The notes below the pieces were generated by a model. That model was not told the origin of the DNA and did not search any database. It worked only from the letters and a program-made list of their open reading frames with translations. A stretch of DNA of 64,000 nucleotides from Planctomycetota bacterium (GTDB lineage Bacteria > Planctomycetota > PLA2 > JAEUHO01), in contig JACKGW010000001.1 of the NCBI GenBank assembly GCA_020631815.1, positions 1-64,000 on the forward strand. Reading direction: 5' to 3'. A program made the translations under genes and the position numbers. Shown here piece after piece: positions 24,562-34,158 of this stretch (its first letter is position 1; each line of letters begins with the position of its first letter).

Positions 24562-27500
24562 ATGAACACGCTGTCCAAAGTGCTCGCGTTGTTCGTCGTG
24601 CTTGCCGGCATCGCGGCCATCTGGTTGGCGCTCCGCGAGGAGGGTCCACGCCTCTCGCCGCCCACGGAGGGTCCAACGGCGCGTGAGTTCGCGGACGCGG
24701 CCGCACAGGTTGGGCTGATCGGCAGCTCGGCCTCGGGTGCATCCCAACAGCTTGCGGAGGGCGCGGGCGTCACGCTCCTGGCCCGCGTCGTGGATGACGG
24801 AGGCGCCCCCGTGGCCGGCGTCGAGGTGACTGTCGAAAGGCCGCAGCCGCGACGTCGTGATCGCGATGACGCGGAGCACGAGCTGCTCGAGGTGCGCGCG
24901 GGGGAGGTACAGCACAACATCCCCGTCGCGACGGCCGTCAGCGATGCGGACGGTCGCTTTCGAGTGGGCGGGCTGGAGCCCGAGACGCAGTACCGCTGCA
25001 TGCTTCGTCCCGCGCCTCCGTGGGGCTGGACCGATCGCACCCTGCGCGCAGATCGGCCCGGGCTCCACGAAGCGACCTACGTCCTGGAGCGGGGGGCCGC
25101 GCTTCGAGGCCGCGTCGTGGACGAGCGCGGCGAAGGGCTGCAGGCCACGGTGATCGCCACGCGCGACCCGGTCGATGATGACGTCTACCGAACGCCAGCG
25201 TGGACGGCCGCGGCCGACGGTCGCTTCGCGGTGGCGGCCTTGCCCGCGGGCACGTGGTCCTTCACGGTGAGTGTGGCTGGGCGGGGCCGGCGCACGGGTC
25301 AGCTGGTCGTGCTTCCCCACGACGGAGAGGTGCTGCTCCGCTTCCGATATCCCGACGGCCCCACGCTCATGGGCAAGGTCACCGACGTTTCCGGGCGTCC
25401 TGTTGCAGGAGCCTCCGTCCTTGTACGTGCCGATGGCACACGCCCGGAGGCGCGCGGTCGCTGGTGGGCACTCGCCCAGACGGATGCGCAGGGCGGATAC
25501 CGCCTCGAACACCTCGATCCCGGCTTGGTCCAGGGGATCACGGTCGAGGCCGAGGGTTTCCTGACGATTGGCGATGCCCATCGCCACCTGCTGCTGGGCG
25601 CATCCGGCGTCGTCGAGGTGGACTTCGAGCTGGCCCGAGGCTGCACCGTTCGAGGGCGCGTCGTAGACGCTGCCGGCAGTCCGGTCGCTGGCGCTGTCGT
25701 GATGCTCGACCACGACATGGCCTTCAGCAACCCCAATGGCCGGCCGGAGCGGCGAAGCACGACGTCGGACGGCGAGGGGCAGTACCTCTTCGAGCGACTG
25801 CCCCCCGTCGGGCACGTCCGACTGCGCGCCTACACCTCGGATGCCGCAAGCGGACGTGACGGCCCCCCGCTGTCTCTCGCGGGCGAGGCGCGTGTCTTGG
25901 AGCATGATCTCGCGCTTCAAGTGGCGCCCGTCCTGCGGGGCGTGGCCGTGGACAGAGAGGGCATGCCTGTCGAGGGTGTTCGCGTCGAAGCGACCAGCTA
26001 CGAGGTCCATTGGCGTCATGCAGCGGGCTTGCCTCGGCCCTCGACCACGACCGATGCAGGGGGGCAGTTCGAGCTGAAGGGCGTGCTCGAAGGCGAGACG
26101 TGGTCGGTCGACGCGAAGAGCGAGAGCATGCGCATGGAGGCGCCACTCACGGTGCGGGTGCCCGCTTCGGTAGGGACCTTGGAGGAGGTACGCCTCGTCC
26201 TGCTTCCCGCCGCGAAGGTCTCGGGTCGCGTCAGCGATCCCGATGGGAGGTCGCTAGCGAGCTACCACCTCTGGATGAAGCCGCTGCGCCGAGGACGCGG
26301 ATCGCCAGGCGCCGTCTTCACGCAGACCAACGATGATGGGGCCTTCGTGTTCGACCAGCTGGCCGCTGGCACGTACGAGCTGCCGCGTGGTGCGTTCGCA
26401 GGGGATCTCGAAGGCGAGGCCGCTCAGACGTTCGAGCTCGACTGGGGACAAGCCGTGGAAGGCGTTGTCGTCGTGCGCCGACCGCCCCTTGCGATCTCCG
26501 GCTCCGTGTTCGATGACGAGAACGCGCCTCTCGCCGGGGTGCAGGTGCGCTACCGCGCTGCGACTGTCGACGGTGAGCGCAGCATCGACAGGTTCCCCAT
26601 GGGCACGACCACGGACGAGAACGGTCGCTTCCACGAGCGGGTCGGGCCTGGTCGCTACTCGCTGTGGGCTGAAGGCGGGGAGCCCGTCCACGACGTCGAA
26701 GCCGGACGCGACGACATCGTCCTGCACGGCCAGCGTGTTCCTCGAGTCGAGGTGTTCGGCACGGTCGTCGACGATCGCGGGCGACCCGTGCCTCGCGCCC
26801 AGGTGACCGTGTGGGTCACGAGCGAGACGGGCGGACGCAGTGGATCCCATGCGTCGTGCCTGGGCGGGACGTTTCGAACCTCCGTCCCCGCCACGTCCGC
26901 GCAAGGCGATCTGGTCGTCAGCCATGCCGCCGACGCCGGGGGACGCCCCTTGGACCTCGCTCCCGGGGGCGTCACGAACGTGGTGCTCGCGAGGGGGCCG
27001 CACGAGATTCGACTGTCGCCGGGCGGCTCCATCGCAGGCCGCGTCATCGACCAAGACGGAGTCGGGCTGGGCGGCGTGGCCGTCAAGGCCACCGTCGTGA
27101 GAGCCGACGAGGTGTGGTGGACGCGCTATGTAGGGCACTACGGTTCCCCGATGGCAATCACGGACGCAGAAGGTCGGTTCCAGATCGCGGGACTCGCCAA
27201 GCTCGCGCACGCGGTGGCCGTTGATGCACCTGGCGGTTGGCTGCGCCCTGCACCGCAGAACGCACGACCCGGTGACGCGCCCCTCGAGATGCTCATGGAG
27301 CGCTCTCACGAGCTGACGGGCCGCGTCGTGGACGCGCAGGGCGAGGGCGTCGCGCAAGCGGGCGTGACCGTGACGTGGACGACTGCCTCCTTCCAGAGCG
27401 GGCAGGCGGGCACCAGCACGGCCTCGGACGGAACGTTCTCGCTGGCTGCGGTGGGCGGCGGCCCGCTGCAGGTCCAGGTGAAGGCCTCCCAGTCAGGGCC

Positions 27501-28329
27501 CTGGCCGTACAAGCTGTTGACGATGACCGGCGTCCAGCCGGGTAGCGCGGAGCTCGTGCTGCGACTCGAATCAAGCATCGCCCTCTCGGGCGTCGTCGTG
27601 AAGGCCGACGGCACGCCTGCAAGTCGGGCCAGCGTGTGGGTTCGCGGTTCCGGCCCGCGAGGCGGCGCCGGAACCTCGCTCCTCCGTTGCGATCCCGAGG
27701 GACGCTTCATGGCGAGCGAGCTCGAGCCCGGCTCGTACGTGCTGCAAGCCATGGGGGGTGAGCGCGGTGCGGTGGCCCAAGAAGTCACCGTGCAAGTTCC
27801 TGCGACCGACGTGCGCTTGCAGCTGGGCCGCACCTGGCCGATCGAGGGCCACGTCGCGTCCGACAGTAGCGTCCGCTACACGCTCTACTTCCTGTACGTC
27901 GAGGGAGGCGAGCGGAAGTCCATGGGGCATGGGTCCTCGGGCTCAGAGCCGTTCCTGCTGTGGGTTCCTACCGAGTCGCCCGGCACGCTGTGGCTCAGCG
28001 TCGAGGCAACGGGCGAGTACGCCCTGCTCGAGAACGTGCGGCCCGGATCGGGCACGCATCGCTTGGTCCCCAAGCCAGGGCTCGAGATCACCGGCCGCGT
28101 GGAGGGGGCGACGCGCATCCGTCCCGGGGCCCACCTTGGCGCCTCGGACTCGCGCGGCATCCAAGCGCGGGGTGAGGTCCAGGTCGACGGGACGTTCCGC
28201 ATCCGAGGCTTGCCGCCAGGTACCTACACCGTCGAAGCGTGGCTCGAGGCCGAGCAGGGCACCGTTCGCTTCGCCGCCACGAACATCTCGTCCGGGAGCA
28301 CCGACGTGGTGCTGCGCCCGGACAGGTAA
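24562..28329 (+). CDS. Giant membrane-anchored carboxypeptidase-regulatory-like repeat protein
   Basis: A 1255-residue protein with an N-terminal membrane anchor (about 5-24) followed by about a dozen tandem beta-sandwich domains of the carboxypeptidase-regulatory / Cna-B type. Each starts with a version of G-x-V-x-D-x-x-G-x-P-V-x-G-A-x-V: VVDDGGAPVAGVEV, GRVVDERGEGLQATV, GKVTDVSGRPVAGASV, GRVVDAAGSPVAGAVV, GSVFDDENAPLAGVQV, GTVVDDRGRPVPRAQV, GRVIDQDGVGLGGVAV and GRVVDAQGEGVAQAGV. This gives a long rod projecting from the membrane, probably for binding or cell-surface structure. No enzymatic motif is seen. AGGAGAAGG precedes the ATG. The beta-helix gene begins 14 bp after the stop, so the two form a likely operon. 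Confidence 0.88.
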   Translation: MNTLSKVLALFVVLAGIAAIWLALREEGPRLSPPTEGPTAREFADAAAQVGLIGSSASGASQQLAEGAGVTLLARVVDDGGAPVAGVEVTVERPQPRRRDRDDAEHELLEVRAGEVQHNIPVATAVSDADGRFRVGGLEPETQYRCMLRPAPPWGWTDRTLRADRPGLHEATYVLERGAALRGRVVDERGEGLQATVIATRDPVDDDVYRTPAWTAAADGRFAVAALPAGTWSFTVSVAGRGRRTGQLVVLPHDGEVLLRFRYPDGPTLMGKVTDVSGRPVAGASVLVRADGTRPEARGRWWALAQTDAQGGYRLEHLDPGLVQGITVEAEGFLTIGDAHRHLLLGASGVVEVDFELARGCTVRGRVVDAAGSPVAGAVVMLDHDMAFSNPNGRPERRSTTSDGEGQYLFERLPPVGHVRLRAYTSDAASGRDGPPLSLAGEARVLEHDLALQVAPVLRGVAVDREGMPVEGVRVEATSYEVHWRHAAGLPRPSTTTDAGGQFELKGVLEGETWSVDAKSESMRMEAPLTVRVPASVGTLEEVRLVLLPAAKVSGRVSDPDGRSLASYHLWMKPLRRGRGSPGAVFTQTNDDGAFVFDQLAAGTYELPRGAFAGDLEGEAAQTFELDWGQAVEGVVVVRRPPLAISGSVFDDENAPLAGVQVRYRAATVDGERSIDRFPMGTTTDENGRFHERVGPGRYSLWAEGGEPVHDVEAGRDDIVLHGQRVPRVEVFGTVVDDRGRPVPRAQVTVWVTSETGGRSGSHASCLGGTFRTSVPATSAQGDLVVSHAADAGGRPLDLAPGGVTNVVLARGPHEIRLSPGGSIAGRVIDQDGVGLGGVAVKATVVRADEVWWTRYVGHYGSPMAITDAEGRFQIAGLAKLAHAVAVDAPGGWLRPAPQNARPGDAPLEMLMERSHELTGRVVDAQGEGVAQAGVTVTWTTASFQSGQAGTSTASDGTFSLAAVGGGPLQVQVKASQSGPWPYKLLTMTGVQPGSAELVLRLESSIALSGVVVKADGTPASRASVWVRGSGPRGGAGTSLLRCDPEGRFMASELEPGSYVLQAMGGERGAVAQEVTVQVPATDVRLQLGRTWPIEGHVASDSSVRYTLYFLYVEGGERKSMGHGSSGSEPFLLWVPTESPGTLWLSVEATGEYALLENVRPGSGTHRLVPKPGLEITGRVEGATRIRPGAHLGASDSRGIQARGEVQVDGTFRIRGLPPGTYTVEAWLEAEQGTVRFAATNISSGSTDVVLRPDR

Positions 28330-28343
28330 GGAGAGTGCCCCTC

Positions 28344-29609
28344 ATGGACGCAGGCCGGACGATCGCCTCGGCGGAGACGCCACGCGTGCCGCGGTGGGCC
28401 GCTCGGCTGGCGCTGTGGCTGCCTACGGTCGCGATGCTGGCGAGCTCCGCCGGGCCATGCGCGGCGGATCCTTCGTCCTCCATCGAGGTCCACGATCGCG
28501 CTGGGCTCCTCGCGGCCGCGGCGAGCGCCAAGCCTGGCACCCGGATCGCGCTGCGCGCTGGGTACTACGGCGGAGGCGTCACGCTGACCGGGCTCGCTGG
28601 GACCGCGGAGCAGCCCATCGAGATCTACGCCGCGGACCCGTACGACCCGCCCGTCTTCGCGGGCGGCACCTCGGGTCTTCATCTGGTCGGACCCGTCCAT
28701 GTCGTCGTGCAGGGACTGCACATCCGCGGTGCTCGTGGCAACGGCATCAACGTCGACGACGGCGGCACGCCGAAGACGCCGGCGCGGGATGTGTTGCTCC
28801 GCGGTCTCGTCGTACGGGACATCGGCTCAGACGGCAACTGCGACGGCATCAAGCTGAGCGGCGTCGACGACTTCCGCGTAGAGCACTGCACCGTGGAGCG
28901 GTGGGGACGGTCCGGCTCGGCGATCGACATGGTCGGGTGCCGCCGCGGCGTGATCACGTCGTGTGTCTTCCAGCACGAGCCGGGCCTCGAGCGCGCGTCG
29001 GGCGTGCAGATGAAGGGTGGCACGCGGGACACGCAGGTAGTGCGCAACCGGTTCGTGCATGCGGGAGCACGCGCGATCAACGCGGGAGGCAGCACGGGCC
29101 TCGACTACTTCAGGCCGCCGCTCTCGACGTGGGCGGGCGATCGCTTCGAAGCCAAAGACCTGACGATCGTGGGGAACGTGATCGTGGGCAGCCAGGCGGC
29201 CGCGGCCTTCGTAGGCGTGGATGGGGCCCGCTTCGCGTTCAACACGGTTCTTCATCCCGCGCGCTGGGCATTCCGGATCCTCCAGGAGAACACCGCCGAG
29301 GGCTTCTTGCCGTGCCGCGGCGTGCAGATCGCCGACAACCTGATCGTGTTCGACTCGCAGGTCTGGAGCGAGGGAGGGGTGAATGTGGGAGCAGGCACCG
29401 AGCCCGCCACGTTCACGTTCTCTCGCAACCACTGGTTCGCCCACGACGCGCCGCGAGGCACGCACTTGTTCGTGCGCACGCCCACGAAGGACCCCGCCGC
29501 TCACTTCGGAGAGGATCCGCAGCTGCTGGACCCGCAGTACGGCGAGGATGGCGTGCGCCCCGGAAGTCCGGCCGCCGAAGTGGGTGCGCACGCCTTTCGC
29601 GCGCGCTAG
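28344..29609 (+). CDS. Exported right-handed parallel beta-helix protein
   Basis: A 421-residue exported protein: signal peptide (about 1-42, ending GPCAADP), then repeated beta-helix coils such as GLHLVGPVHVVVQGLHIRGA, GINVDDGG, LRGLVVRDIG, FRVEHCTVERWG and TIVGNVIVGS. The fold is shared with pectate lyases, chondroitinase B-like lyases and NosD. The arrangement resembles polysaccharide lyase family 6-type proteins, but I cannot point to certain catalytic residues. TAAGGAGAG lies 7 nt upstream of the chosen ATG. It follows the giant repeat protein by 14 bp, and its stop codon shares CTAG with the convergent lipoprotein gene. It could bind or cleave extracellular polysaccharide. Confidence 0.8.
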   Translation: MDAGRTIASAETPRVPRWAARLALWLPTVAMLASSAGPCAADPSSSIEVHDRAGLLAAAASAKPGTRIALRAGYYGGGVTLTGLAGTAEQPIEIYAADPYDPPVFAGGTSGLHLVGPVHVVVQGLHIRGARGNGINVDDGGTPKTPARDVLLRGLVVRDIGSDGNCDGIKLSGVDDFRVEHCTVERWGRSGSAIDMVGCRRGVITSCVFQHEPGLERASGVQMKGGTRDTQVVRNRFVHAGARAINAGGSTGLDYFRPPLSTWAGDRFEAKDLTIVGNVIVGSQAAAAFVGVDGARFAFNTVLHPARWAFRILQENTAEGFLPCRGVQIADNLIVFDSQVWSEGGVNVGAGTEPATFTFSRNHWFAHDAPRGTHLFVRTPTKDPAAHFGEDPQLLDPQYGEDGVRPGSPAAEVGAHAFRAR

Positions 29610-30679
29610 CGTCGGAACATCACGATCATGACCGGGTTGCTGTTGGCCGTCGTACCGCCCGAGGCAATGGCGATGCGGCCATCGGGGGAGACGGCCCCCG
29701 ACAAGTTCTCGCCGAGGCCCGCGCGGTCCATCGTGAGCACGCCGTTGCCGGCCACGCTGTAGGTGCCGGAAAGCGACAGCGGGGCCACGCCGCCCGCTCC
29801 CGTCGTCTGGCCTTGCATCGTGAAGGTGCCCGAGCCGTCCGCTCGCACGACGCTCCAGAACCCCTGGGCTTCGTCCGTGGTGCCGAGAACCGTCTCGACA
29901 CCGCACGCGTAGTAGCTGCCGGAGAAGAGGCTGTTCGTGCCGCCTGCGTCGGGACGCCGGGTAAGGAACCAGGCTTGCGGATTGGTGCCGCCCCCCGTGC
30001 CACCGCCCAGCAGCATGAGGTTGCCGTCGCCGGTGATGCCGCCCTCGAACGCAAGGCCCAGCACGCTCGCATCCACCCCGCCACCCGAGGTCACCGCGTA
30101 GGTTCCAAGGATGATCCCGCCATCGAACGATCCCGCCTCGTTGACGGTGCCCTGGCCCGAGTACATGCCCACGCCATCGAAGGCCGCCGACATGAAGTAG
30201 GCCGCGGGTCCCGTTCGAAAGCCTGCACCCGCAAACTGGTAGCTGCCCACGACGCTCGCCGCGCTGTGCGTTCCCTCGCGCCGCGATATGACGATGATCC
30301 GGGGCGCGGTCAGGCTGGAGAGAACGGCGTAGCGGCCATCATCGGAGATCCGACCTCGGTAGACGGGCGTCGGGCCCAACAGGAAGCGGATCTCGCCGTT
30401 CGGGTCAACCTCGTAGTCGAAGTTGTTGAAGATGAGGGGCATCGAGACGACGCCGTCGTCGTTCGATGTGGTGTTCGGCATGATCGAGCCCGCACCATCA
30501 GCAATCATCGACCCCCACGTCGTCTCGGAGTCCGTGGTCACTGTCGTGGCCGTGATCGCGACGGCCCAGTAGAAGCCCGAGAGCGTGGCGACGCTCGCCG
30601 ATCCCCCGCCTCCGCTCTTGGAGCCTCCGCCGCAGGCCGCGAGCAGGAGGGAGATCGTCAGGGCGAGGAGTCGGCGCAT
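29606..30679 (-). CDS. Putative lipoprotein, beta-rich, unknown function
   Basis: A 357-residue lipoprotein (MRRLLALTISLLLAACGGGS) whose mature part is a series of short beta repeats rich in Gly, Ser and Thr (GSYQFAGAG, GTYAVTSGGG, SLSGTYSVAGNGVLTMDRAG, AVSPDGRIAIASGG). This is a repeating G-x-Y-x-V / SPDGR-IA pattern typical of secreted beta-propeller-like or jelly-roll proteins of this group. I do not recognise a named family. GGAGG lies 6 nt upstream of the ATG at 30679; an earlier in-frame ATG lacks one. Its stop codon overlaps the stop of the beta-helix gene on the other strand. Confidence 0.75.
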   Translation of the reverse strand: MRRLLALTISLLLAACGGGSKSGGGGSASVATLSGFYWAVAITATTVTTDSETTWGSMIADGAGSIMPNTTSNDDGVVSMPLIFNNFDYEVDPNGEIRFLLGPTPVYRGRISDDGRYAVLSSLTAPRIIVISRREGTHSAASVVGSYQFAGAGFRTGPAAYFMSAAFDGVGMYSGQGTVNEAGSFDGGIILGTYAVTSGGGVDASVLGLAFEGGITGDGNLMLLGGGTGGGTNPQAWFLTRRPDAGGTNSLFSGSYYACGVETVLGTTDEAQGFWSVVRADGSGTFTMQGQTTGAGGVAPLSLSGTYSVAGNGVLTMDRAGLGENLSGAVSPDGRIAIASGGTTANSNPVMIVMFRR

Positions 30680-30825
30680 GGGGAGCCTCCGCGTGGGCGG
30701 GGCTGCCATCGGGTCCCCGCGCCTCCAGCACCCAGCCTACTTCGTGGCAGAGTGCCTCTGCTCTCCACAAGTGCGATCGGCGCAGCAGTCAGGACACGAG
30801 CCCGGATCGCGGGCCGGGACGTGCC

Positions 30826-31680
30826 TCACACGCGCGCGTCAGAGCCCTGTTCCAAGCGCGCGACAAGGCGCGTCAGGGCCTCTGGCCCGTGCCGGAAGAA
30901 GAGCGAGGGCTCGATCAGCTCGACCTCCGAGACGAGCGGGCGGCCGCGCCGATCCGGGAAGACGTCGATCCTGGCGTACGCGATGCGGTCAGCGATGGGC
31001 CCGAGGATTCGGCCGGCCATGGCCCGCTCCCCCGCGGTGGGGGGGCCATCTGCGGTGACGGACTCGTCTTGGCCGTCAAAGTGCGGTCGCTTGCGGATGG
31101 CGTGCGTCAGTACGCCATCGACCCACACGAGGGACCGCTCGCCTGGTTCGACGGCGCCGGGGAGGAAGGGCTGGACGAGCACATCACCGTCCCGTGCGAG
31201 ATGGCCGATGTACTGCGCCGCCTCCTCGGTATGACCGCGAGGGAAGCGACGTGTGCGCCACGAGGCCGCCGAGATGCACGGCTTCACGACGACGTCCTCC
31301 CACCCCCGCTTGTCCACGACGTCCCGCACGTCGCTTGTCGCTCCGCGCTCCACGATGCAGCTCGGCACGATGGACACACCGCGGGCCTCGAGCTCGAGGA
31401 GGTAGCGCTTGTGCACGTTCCAGCGCACGACGTCGAGCGGGTTGAGAAGGTGGGTCTCGCGGTCGACGCGTTCCAGCCACTCGAGGAATCGCCTCGGTGC
31501 GCGGTAGTAGTTCCAGGGGCTGCGAAGCAGGACGCGGTCGAACGGCTCGATCTCGCCAGCGTCGCGGTCCCACGCAAGCAGGACGGGCTGATGGCCGCGG
31601 GCCACGAGGGCGTCGTGGAGGAGCGGTGCGTCGGGATCCGGCTCGGGCAGCTTCGCGCAGGTGACCAAGCCGATTCGCAT
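30826..31680 (-). CDS. ATP-grasp ligase of the DcsG-like type
   Basis: A 284-residue ATP-grasp enzyme, which would join a carboxylate and an amine (or a similar nucleophile) using ATP. The N-terminal pre-ATP-grasp domain begins MRIGLVTCAKLPEPDPDAPL and contains RSPWNYYRAPRRFLEWLERV and NPLDVVRWNVHKRYLLELEA. The ATP-grasp part includes DVVVKPCISAASWRTRRF (nucleotide-binding Lys), VLVQPFLPG and the Mg-binding RIDVFPDRRGRPLVSEVELI followed by EPSLFF. This matches the family of O-ureidoserine cyclo-ligase DcsG, but cycloserine genes are absent, so the substrate is unknown. The start has no clear ribosome binding site. Confidence 0.82.
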   Translation of the reverse strand: MRIGLVTCAKLPEPDPDAPLLHDALVARGHQPVLLAWDRDAGEIEPFDRVLLRSPWNYYRAPRRFLEWLERVDRETHLLNPLDVVRWNVHKRYLLELEARGVSIVPSCIVERGATSDVRDVVDKRGWEDVVVKPCISAASWRTRRFPRGHTEEAAQYIGHLARDGDVLVQPFLPGAVEPGERSLVWVDGVLTHAIRKRPHFDGQDESVTADGPPTAGERAMAGRILGPIADRIAYARIDVFPDRRGRPLVSEVELIEPSLFFRHGPEALTRLVARLEQGSDARV

Positions 31681-31825
31681 GGCGGGAGAGTGTAGGAGGG
31701 CGGGCCTAGCGCACCTCCTCGTCGTCACGCACGGCCTTGCCGGGCTCGAGGCTCGTGTGCTCCAATTGCGTGCGGAGTGGCCTCTCTCGACGGGAAGGCC
31801 GCAGCTCACTCGACAGAGGACATTG

Positions 31826-32428
31826 ATGCGCGACACCTGGATCTGGATCCGCCGATCGCTGGCCGCTCCTTGCGTCGTCGTCTTCTTGGCAGGGTGCGGT
31901 TCGGACGAGCCCGCGGCGCCCGGCGCCGGGGAAGAGCAGGTGGCCGGAGCTTCCCAGGTCGCCGGGGAGCCAGGGCCTGCTTCGGCTCGGCCCCCGGCCT
32001 CCGAGGACGCGGAGAAGGGCCCTCCCGAGCGCCCGGAGCGATCCGCCAAGGACGCGCCGCGCGAGGCCGTCGCCCAGCTCGCCTTCGACGTCGATGGGGA
32101 AGCGCGCACGATGGACGCGGATGCGTTCGCCAAGCTTGCCGCCGTCGGCGTAACCGACGATCCAGCGCGCGGTCCTCGCGACGGATGGAATCTCCGCGAC
32201 GTCGTGAAGGCTGTCGCCGGCGAGTCCGCGCGACTCGTCAAGCTCCGCGATCAGGACGATGCCGTGGCTGATGTGCCGGCCGAGGTGTGGTCCGACGCTG
32301 CTCGCGTCCCCGTTCTTCGACTCAATCGCCGCGGCGTGTTCAAGCTGTCGTGGGCCACGGCGGACGGATCACCCGCCGAGGGGCCCGTGGTGCGCGGCGT
32401 CAAGCAGCTGGTGATCGTCACGCGCTGA
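31826..32428 (+). CDS. Putative lipoprotein with molybdopterin-oxidoreductase-like fold segment
   Basis: A 200-residue lipoprotein (VVVFLAGCGSDEP) with a long Pro/Ala/Glu-rich linker (about 25-85) and a compact C-terminal domain. The phrases WNLRDVVKAVAG, LVKLRDQDDAVADVP and VRGVKQLVIVTR are faintly reminiscent of sulfite-oxidase-type molybdopterin domains that have lost the cofactor site. This comparison is weak, and I would list the function as unknown. AGAGGA lies 7 nt before the ATG. It is divergent from the ATP-grasp gene across 145 bp. Confidence 0.65.
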   Translation: MRDTWIWIRRSLAAPCVVVFLAGCGSDEPAAPGAGEEQVAGASQVAGEPGPASARPPASEDAEKGPPERPERSAKDAPREAVAQLAFDVDGEARTMDADAFAKLAAVGVTDDPARGPRDGWNLRDVVKAVAGESARLVKLRDQDDAVADVPAEVWSDAARVPVLRLNRRGVFKLSWATADGSPAEGPVVRGVKQLVIVTR

Positions 32429-32539
32429 CGCCAGGTGGGCCCCGCCCTACGAGCAGGGCCTCCCGACTGCCCACGCCCCGTGGAAGGTGTCGGTCCTCCA
32501 GGGCGTCGTAGGAGGTAGCTCTGCTGAATGGGAGGCCTC

Positions 32540-33418
32540 ATGCGCTGGATTCGCGCCCTTGCTGCTCACGTACCCGCAACCGTGATCGCCGTTCTGGCCC
32601 TGCTCGTCGTCGGGGTGAGCGTCTCGGGCGTTCGCGCGGACGAATCTCATGGGGCGCGCCGGCTCCTCGTCCGACTCGACGAGGAGCACGTCCAAGCGCT
32701 GGCCGCGTGGGTGGGGGCTCGCGGAGGGCGCTTGGTCGACCTCGACACGCTCGAGCCCGTGGTCGCTGACTTGGCCGATGCGATCCAAGGTGAGTCGTCC
32801 CCGCGTCCGTTCCGCAGCGCCGTGGCGACGTATCAGGGCGTGTTGTCAGCGCTGGCGAGCTCCGGAGCGGCCGCCGATCAGTGGTCTCTGGGCATGGTGC
32901 GCATCGGACAAGCGCGCATCGACCTGACCCTCATGGCCACCAACACGCAGGTGCTGCAGGAGCTTCGTGAGTCCGTCGAGATGGCGCTTGCCACGGAGCA
33001 TGGGGCAACCGTCGAGATGGGTGGGCTTTCGACGCAGGGTGAGTGGGTGCGGTCGAGTCTCACGGCGTCCTTGCCGGTCGCAGGCTCGTCCCAGGTCTCG
33101 CCGCCCCTCGGCTCCATGGCGGAGGCGCGCAAGGCGTTCGAGATGGTGCACACCCTGGCGTCCGCCCATGGTCTCCAGCTCGAGCGGGCCTCGGCGGAGC
33201 GCCTCGAGGCACGAAGCCAGGCCGAAGGCTCCATCCTGGGCCGCGAGTTCACCTTCCGGTTCACCGATCGCGCGAACATGCTTGCGTACTTGGCAGAGCT
33301 GGAATCGAAGGCCGCCGGGTTGTTGGTCACCGAGATCATGCGGCGCGATGCCATGCAAAGCGAGCGTCCGCAGCAGCACGCTTGGCAGATCAAGGTGGCC
33401 GTACGATTCCGGCGCTAG
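32540..33418 (+). CDS. Single-pass membrane or exported protein, unknown function
   Basis: A 292-residue protein with one N-terminal hydrophobic segment (about 10-34, possibly a signal peptide ending VRADES). The rest is a mostly helical soluble part with paired alpha/beta units (RRLLVRLDEEHVQALAAWVG and WSLGMVRIGQARIDLTLMAT, later FTFRFTDRANMLAYLAELES). The layout is reminiscent of PilO/GspM-type assembly proteins, but I cannot support that assignment. I chose the ATG at 32540 because GGGAGG precedes it by 4 nt; an in-frame ATG at 32528 is the alternative. It lies about 110 bp downstream of the lipoprotein gene on the same strand. Confidence 0.65.
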   Translation: MRWIRALAAHVPATVIAVLALLVVGVSVSGVRADESHGARRLLVRLDEEHVQALAAWVGARGGRLVDLDTLEPVVADLADAIQGESSPRPFRSAVATYQGVLSALASSGAAADQWSLGMVRIGQARIDLTLMATNTQVLQELRESVEMALATEHGATVEMGGLSTQGEWVRSSLTASLPVAGSSQVSPPLGSMAEARKAFEMVHTLASAHGLQLERASAERLEARSQAEGSILGREFTFRFTDRANMLAYLAELESKAAGLLVTEIMRRDAMQSERPQQHAWQIKVAVRFRR

Positions 33419-33480
33419 ACCCGAGTCACTCGGGCCGTTGGATGGCGAGCCCATCACGCAGAGGCGGCAGGCAGCGTTCT

Positions 33481-33975
33481 CTAGCTCCGCGTCAACTCGC
33501 CAATCAGCGATACGTGGCTTGGGTAGTGCGCGAACAGGTCGGCGCGTTCGCCATGCTCGTAGTCGGCGAAGTCGAAGCCGGGGGACATCGTGGTGCCGAG
33601 GAGCGCCACACTCCCCCCCGTGACGAGGCGCGAGGCTTGCCACAAGCCTCCCGCCACGAGGTGCTGAGGACGCTCGTCCCGATCGATACGGGTTCCCAAG
33701 AGGGTTCGCTGCAGCGAGCCATCGCTGTCGATCGTGAACAGCTCGACCGGGTCTCCGGCGTAGGCGTGGTACAGCTCATCGCCGGGTAGGCGATGCCACG
33801 CCGAGAAGGTGTCGGGCGTGAGCAGGTAGTAGATGGCCGTGGCAAGACTCCGCTCGCCACGTGGCGTGGGGCAGGTCGTTGTGGAGCGGTAGGTCTCGCG
33901 GTACCAGCCGCCCTCCTGGGGGAGCGGGGCGAGTCCGAGCTGTTCGATGAGCTGGCGAGCGTCGGGCGTGTCCAT
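33481..33975 (-). CDS. Cupin, DUF985 family
   Basis: A 164-residue protein matching the DUF985 cupin family end to end: LGLAPLPQEGGWYRETYRST, IYYLLTPDTFSAWHRLPGDE with YHAYAGDPVEL, and VALLGTTMSPGFDFADYEHG. These form a single beta-barrel related to germin and are cytoplasmic. The His of AWHRL and the Glu/His of DELYH are the likely metal or ligand positions. The reaction is unknown; sugar or small-molecule isomerase and dioxygenase roles are found in the wider fold. It is divergent from the intradiol dioxygenase gene across 183 bp. Confidence 0.9.
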   Translation of the reverse strand: MDTPDARQLIEQLGLAPLPQEGGWYRETYRSTTTCPTPRGERSLATAIYYLLTPDTFSAWHRLPGDELYHAYAGDPVELFTIDSDGSLQRTLLGTRIDRDERPQHLVAGGLWQASRLVTGGSVALLGTTMSPGFDFADYEHGERADLFAHYPSHVSLIGELTRS

Positions 33976-34158
33976 GTGACCTCCACGCTACGAGGGGAAG
34001 GCGAGAGAAGGAGGCTCTTGCGTCCATCGACCGAGGCGAAGGAGCGAAAGGTCCACGCAAGGTGCCCTGACGATTCTCCGCGTGTGCGCCTGGATCCTCT
34101 GCACACTCGCTGCGTCGTCGCGCCCAGTGCTGGGCGAACGCCAGTCTCGGAGACCAAC